64,000 nucleotides of DNA, taken from assembly GCA_963576475.1 (NCBI GenBank), contig OY754969.1:25130318-25194317 (forward strand), read 5' to 3'. Origin of the DNA: Molanna angustata (lineage: Eukaryota; Arthropoda; Insecta; Trichoptera; Molannidae). The translations under genes and the position numbers were made by a program. Shown one piece after another: positions 59,078 to 64,000 of this stretch (position 1 is its first letter; the number at the start of each line of letters is the position of its first letter). The notes beneath the pieces are model-generated. The model saw only the letters and a list, made by a program, of their open reading frames with translations. It had not been told where the DNA came from and ran no database searches.

Positions 59078-59996
59078 TTGAAGGAAGAGGCAGTTTAAAT
59101 CCAAGATGTGTGAACGAATGAACATTTTGTATGGCGCAGTGGACTTTTTGCAAGCTAAAAACACCAACTTAGAGGCTTCGCAGCATATATGTTCCCACAC
59201 ATGGATTTACTCAGAATTCGGAGTCGAACATTTTATCTGAGTTTTGTGTGTGTGTGTCCCCTTATAACTTTTGATCCGCTCAATTTACAGATCCCAAATT
59301 TTCAGAATATATAAACAGTTTTAGGCCTACAAAACTTTTATACTCAGAATTGTTATTTTTTTTCAGTCAGGGGTTATCAACTTTTGAATTTTTGGTTTAT
59401 TTTTCTCTATATCTCAGAAACCATAAAAGCTAGAACGCTGAAAATTGGTATAAACATAGACAAATACAAAATCTCAAATTAATTTTTTAAAAATAATTCC
59501 AGGATCTCAAACATTTTTTAATAAGAAAAATATTTTTTTTATGATAAATTTATGAGTTTAACTGCCTATATTTCCAAATTTTTTAAAAATGTCAAAAAAG
59601 CCGAAGCTTCCCAACTAGATAATATAATTTTCTATAAAAATATTAACATTGTATTATCTCAAATTTTTTTTAACAATTTATATAAAAATTGAATTTAGTG
59701 ACGACATTGCTTCATACAATTTGTATGGCAGTCGCCTACACACAATATCTGATACAAATCTCCAAACAAACATACATACAATCATGCTGTTTTCATATTC
59801 TGGGTAGGATCAAAGGACTGACCTCCATACTATCCTATCTTGACATACATACCTAGGTACATGTGTTGTATAGAAAACCGAATATCTTAAAATATTAAAT
59901 AATTTGTATTTATGGGTTTATAGTTTGGTACTTATTATTCAACTATACATACTATCGCTATCGACAGTTGGATCTCATGTGTTACATGCAACTAGT
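59078..59996 (+). mobile_element. HINE/DINE-like element, copy 5 (5' end lost)
   Basis: Starts within the element at 'ttgaaggaagaggcagttt' (as just after the 5' hairpin of copy 1), with a short GT run, full body, TCGACAGTTGG, hairpin CATGT-gtt-ACATG and CTAGT at the end. More diverged than copies 2-4 and closer to copy 1. Confidence 0.8.
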
Positions 59997-60569
59997 AGTA
60001 TTTGATGAATTAACCAAACATTGTAATAATAAACAATTAGTTTAAACAAGAGAAAAACAAATTATATCCAAAAATCACCAATAGACACTCCTGAAATCTT
60101 ATACCTACCTACGAATAAATAAAAAAAATATTTTCGGTAGGTATTATTACTACTCCATACCTGAAATGGTATGGAGTTCTTGTTCCTAGCAACAATTTAT
60201 TAAAATTCAACTCATTTTTTAGTAGTATTATATGAAAATACTGGATTCGTAGTCAAATTTAAATTAAGTAAAAATCAATGCTATTTTTAGGACTTGACAA
60301 ACAAGAGATTACGGGTGACAGTTTTATAAAGCTTTTTTAAAAATCTATGGATGCAAAGGTCAGGGAAAAAGTCACACGTAATTCGCTGCACAACGTCGAA
60401 AGCCAACTAATTTTATTGGTCAATACAAATTACATAGAGTATTTTTCTGCACTAAAATTGGTTTATGAACAGGTTATGTCAGCCGCAATCTTTCGCTGGG
60501 CGAGGTATACCTACGTTGTATTTTTTTGCATTTTTATTATGATAAACTATGGATAATATTTAATTTACA
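59997..60569. other. AT-rich sequence, no gene seen
   Basis: Short hairpin CTCCATACC-tgaaat-GGTATGGAG near 60155. The 69-codon frame at 60347-60556 has no recognised features. Confidence 0.4.
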
Positions 60570-60690
60570 CGCACCCAAGAACAAGTCAATACATTATGGA
60601 AACTTTGATATTTATCATCTCACACATCCACAGACAGACAGAAAACATATTAAAAAACTGTGTGTCTACCGTGAATTGAATTCGGAACTT
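60570..60690 (-). repeat. SINE-A body, diverged
   Basis: 'Cacgcacccaa-aacaagt', 'tggaaactt', 'atctcacacatcca-aga', 'gaaaacata-ttaaaaaactgtgtctacc' follow the order of SINE-A on the minus strand. Confidence 0.5.
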
Positions 60691-61305
60691 TTATAATATT
60701 GAAATAGCTTATTTTGATTCATAATTTTATTCCGTAAATAAAAATTAGATTTATTATACTGGTATGTGTTTATTTAAAAATATAAACCCATATTTTAACT
60801 ATCACATTTCTCCTAATTTAAAATAGGTAGATACGTTATGTAAAAGGCTTTTCTACACTTTTGATTCTGAATTAATTCTTCTCGTGCAATTTGGTACAAA
60901 CTTAAAGTTTATTGCATACTCTAATCGGAATATATGTAGTATTGATAAATATGAATGTCAACGGAGATACCACGTATGTACATACATAAATATAATTTGA
61001 TATACCCATCATACAATCTATAAGTGATCTATAATCTTTACCCAGAACACGATATCATATACTTGGTTAAATGCTCAATTTGTAAGACAATCACGTAAAA
61101 TGAGCATTCCTCAAAATACATTTATCAGACTTAGCGGCAAAATCTATAATAGGTATCTATAACATATACCTACAATATATAGGTAGGTAATTTATTTTGG
61201 AATAAAACCAAAAAACATTTCATATCATTATTGTATAGGAAATTAACGTAATCCTAAATATTGCTTATTTCTATTTGTAATCGTCAGAATGTTAAGTTTC
61301 GCACC
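60691..61305. other. AT-rich sequence, no gene seen
   Basis: No coding pattern recognised. Confidence 0.4.
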
Positions 61306-61454
61306 AGTCCCTCTAGACAACGTGTCATTTAGCTCAAGAAAAGATAACTCAATGTATAGAAGTGACAGTTGTCACGTGACTGGCAACTGCCACTTCCATA
61401 CATTGAGTTATCTTTTCTTGAGTTTAATTAATGACACGCTGTCTAGGGGGGGCT
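61306..61454. repeat. Long hairpin (MITE-like foldback)
   Basis: Arms of about 65-70 bases: left 'tctagacaacgtgtcattta', 'gctcaagaaaagataactca', 'atgtatagaagtg'; right their near-exact complement ending 'gacacgctgtctaggggg'. The centre is 'acagttgtcacgtgactggcaactg'. Either a small foldback transposon or, less likely, a small-RNA precursor. Confidence 0.75.
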
Positions 61455-61610
61455 GATATTACATTTAATGACTGTTTAGCAACTTGTTAATTTGATTTGT
61501 TAAAGAAAAATTCTCGAGTGTAAGATAAACAAAAAAAAATATTTGAAAATAAATATAGACAACTGACTAGAGCACGTTACGTGGGGTGCAAATTTGTATT
61601 TTATTTATTT

Positions 61611-61832
61611 ATTTAATGTTGCTTCTCGGGCAACTAACAGGTAGGTACTATGTCAAATATTTATTTAACATGCACCCAATAACAAGTTTCCACATTCTGG
61701 AGACTTACGATATCAACCGTCTCACAGATCCAGACTGAAAACACGATTAAAAACTTTGTCTCGGGAATCGAACTCAAGACCTTTGGATCAGCTGTCAGAT
61801 ACCCAACCGACTGAGCCACGAGGGCCGACTTT
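61611..61832 (-). repeat. SINE-A, most complete copy
   Basis: On the minus strand: 'GGCCCTCGTGGCTCAGTCGG' (A box), 'GAGTTCGATTCCCGAG' (B box) at tRNA spacing, then 'gtctggatctgtgagacggt', 'tatcgtaagtctccagaatg', 'cttgttattgggtgcatgtt', ending 'agttgcccgagaagc'. The genomic left side has the A/T-rich tail (as 'atttatttattt'). Confidence 0.85.
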
Positions 61833-63095
61833 ATTTTATTTTTTTGTTTAGTTGGTATATGTGCAAACTGCTCTCCTCCACGAAGTTATTTGCTGGCTAT
61901 GGATAATATAGGATTCGATCCTGGTTTTTGAATGGCCAAATGGCCCTATACAAATCCCTTAGATTATACCTTATAATTCTATGACAAATCCCTATATTAT
62001 TTTTATAATTATTATCAAAAAACACCGATGACAATTTAAGTTTTTAAACTTAGAAAATTATTCTTTCTCGATCTCAATTTTGTCTTCATCATTATTCGTA
62101 TTAAGTGCAGGACATTTTAGTAGAAATAAAAAGTCTTTTATACGTATTATTTTTGTTCATTTCGGTAAGATATTTTGACAAGCATTTTTGTTTGTACGAC
62201 CAGAGGACGCTGTCATTATCCTCGACGCTTTTCGTTGACGTCACACGCCCCATTTGATGATTACCAAAAGTGTGTTTTTATCGTCATTTTGTTGTGAATT
62301 ATTTGAAGTAGGTCAAAAAGCTGCCGTCTGGTCTTTTTACCCTCGTTACGAAAGATACCTACTATTACTTGACTTCGTTACACACACAGCGTTGCCAAAA
62401 AACCAAAATTGAATTACGGAATACTCGGTCTCATTAACCCGGACATATACGTGCTCTCTTTTCGTCCACACTGCGGGCAATATCTTCGTCTCTTTCGCTT
62501 GTTGTTAAATGCTTCGGGATAATCTGTCTCGAATGGAAGGATTAATGTTAATTACTTTGAAAAAGAAGAAGAAAAGTTATTCGTTAACTGGAGCGATTTA
62601 TCGACATGTACTTAATTGGCCACCAAGATATTTCCACACAGAACCAACCCTTTCACAGAAGAGAACTTTACATTTATGCTAACGATAAATAATTAAGCAA
62701 CGCTACATAGGGAGTATGTATTTGTAAACTTTTTAACACTTTTAATCAAAACATGATAAATAAATATTTTAATCACGTAAAAAGTGTGTATAATTTTTTC
62801 AAAAAATAATCAAATAGGTATTTCATTTACAAATTAAACAAACACATTTTTCAAAGAACTCAGGAGGGATTCACTATTGGATTTTTATTTTGATATGGTA
62901 ATATGGCCAAATATTACTTAATTATTTAATTTGGAGAAATAATGTTTTGACAAAACACCAAATTTTTCAACAGAATTTTGAAAAGTATCTTTGTTATATT
63001 CATAAGCTAATTTGAGTACAGACAGATTTGAATCACAGAAAACGTTGGTTTATTATAATTTTAACGTAATCCTGCTTAAAATACAATGTTTTTTG
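61833..63095. other. Presumed intron/intergenic, no gene seen
   Basis: Segment 62185-62350 is less AT-rich ('cagaggacgctgtcattatcc', 'gttgacgtcacacgcccca'), unshared and without a frame. Confidence 0.4.
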
Positions 63096-64000
63096 AAAAA
63101 TATAGATAAGATCTTATTAACAATACAATACAAGTCCACTTTTGTATTGTATATCACGTTGATCAACATATTTTGTTGTCAATACATTACGTTATTAAAA
63201 AAATATAGATAAGATCTTATTAACAATACAATACAAGTCCACTTTTGTATTGTATATCACGTTGATCAACATATTTTGTTGTCAATACATTACGTTATTA
63301 AAAAAATATAGATAAGATCTTATTAACAATACAATACAAGTCCACTTTTGTATTGTATATCACGTTGATCAACATATTTTGTTGTCAATACATTACGTTA
63401 TTAAAAAAATATAGATAAGATCTTATTAACAATACAATACAAGTCCACTTTTGTATTGTATATCACGTTGATCAACATATTTTGTTGTCAATACATTACG
63501 TTATTAAAAAAATATAGATAAGATCTTATTAACAATACAATACAAGTCCACTTTTGTATTGTATATCACGTTGATCAACATATTTTGTTGTCAATACATT
63601 ACGTTATTAAAAAAATATAGATAAGATCTTATTAACAATACAATACAAGTCCACTTTTGTATTGTATATCACGTTGATCAACATATTTTGTTGTCAATAC
63701 ATTACGTTATTAAAAAAATATAGATAAGATCTTATTAACAATACAATACAAGTCCACTTTTGTATTGTATATCACGTTGATCAACATATTTTGTTGTCAA
63801 TACATTACGTTATTAAAAAAATATAGATAAGATCTTATTAACAATACAATACAAGTCCACTTTTGTATTGTATATCACGTTGATCAACATATTTTGTTGT
63901 CAATACATTACGTTATTAAAAAAATATAGATAAGATCTTATTAACAATACAATACAAGTCCACTTTTGTATTGTATATCACGTTGATCAACATATTTTGT
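63096..64000. repeat. 103-bp satellite array, about 8.8 units, open at the window edge
   Basis: Units start at the same point every 103 bases (63101, 63204, 63307 and so on) and look identical by eye. Each unit has three dyads: ATAAGATCTTAT, ATACAATACAA-gtccactt-TTGTATTGTAT, and GTTGATCAAC. The array's right end lies beyond the window. The 66-codon frame at 63012-63212 merely reads into the first unit. Confidence 0.97.

Noticed and set aside
61757..61832. tRNA gene candidates (also 6706, 15166, 19985, 38631, 1735)
   Set aside because: A and B boxes are present but acceptor stems do not close and SINE bodies follow.

Overview
The window looks like animal chromosomal DNA, most likely from a moth or butterfly (Lepidoptera). 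It is strongly AT-rich and has no bacterial-type gene packing. Coding remnants are almost all pieces of LINEs and DNA transposons, several families of tRNA-headed SINEs are present, and the short motif GTAGGTACCTA recurs as it does in many lepidopteran introns. The order is inferred from repeat style, not from a marker gene.

One host-gene segment is supported: an exon at about 1993-2208 (+) with a splice acceptor in front and a perfect GTAAGT donor behind. It encodes a signal peptide and the start of a Reeler domain resembling insect F-spondin/Spondin-1. I see no second exon, so the remaining ~61.8 kb is probably a very long first coding intron, or intron plus intergenic DNA.

Layout. 1-6.9 kb: SINE and RTE-type LINE scraps, the exon, then two repeat families. 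7-16 kb: mostly unique AT-rich DNA with SINE heads and LINE 3' ends. 16.7-17.5 kb: best preserved RTE reverse transcriptase piece (FADD motif). 18.4-21.4 kb: MITE, rolling-circle-type element, 42-bp minisatellite, SINE, RTE relic and a TIR transposon stacked end to end. 22-28.4 kb: dense nest with a perfect 164-bp-arm palindrome, a hAT with transposase remnant, and an R1-type LINE split by a second hAT with an exact 8-bp target duplication. 29-38 kb: TIR elements, a hairpin cluster, a 49-bp minisatellite and RTE relics. 39-43.7 kb: (AAAT)n, a hairpin/minisatellite module, a Harbinger-like MITE and three LINE relics. 44-54 kb: three long copies of the rolling-circle-type (HINE/DINE-like) element, two in direct tandem, plus a Mutator-like foldback element with a 9-bp target duplication. 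54-60 kb: Jockey-type and CR1-type LINEs, a 25-bp minisatellite, ~455 bp of uninterrupted (TA)n and another HINE copy. 60-64 kb: SINEs, a long hairpin and the start of a 103-bp satellite array that runs off the window end.

No element looks able to move by itself: every transposon coding region is truncated, frameshifted or stopped. The most informative material is the HINE-like family, with a base-pair-preserving change in its 5' hairpin, subterminal inverted repeats, a 3' hairpin and a tandem copy. Next are the nested insertions whose target duplications give the order of events, and the satellite whose every unit carries three dyads.
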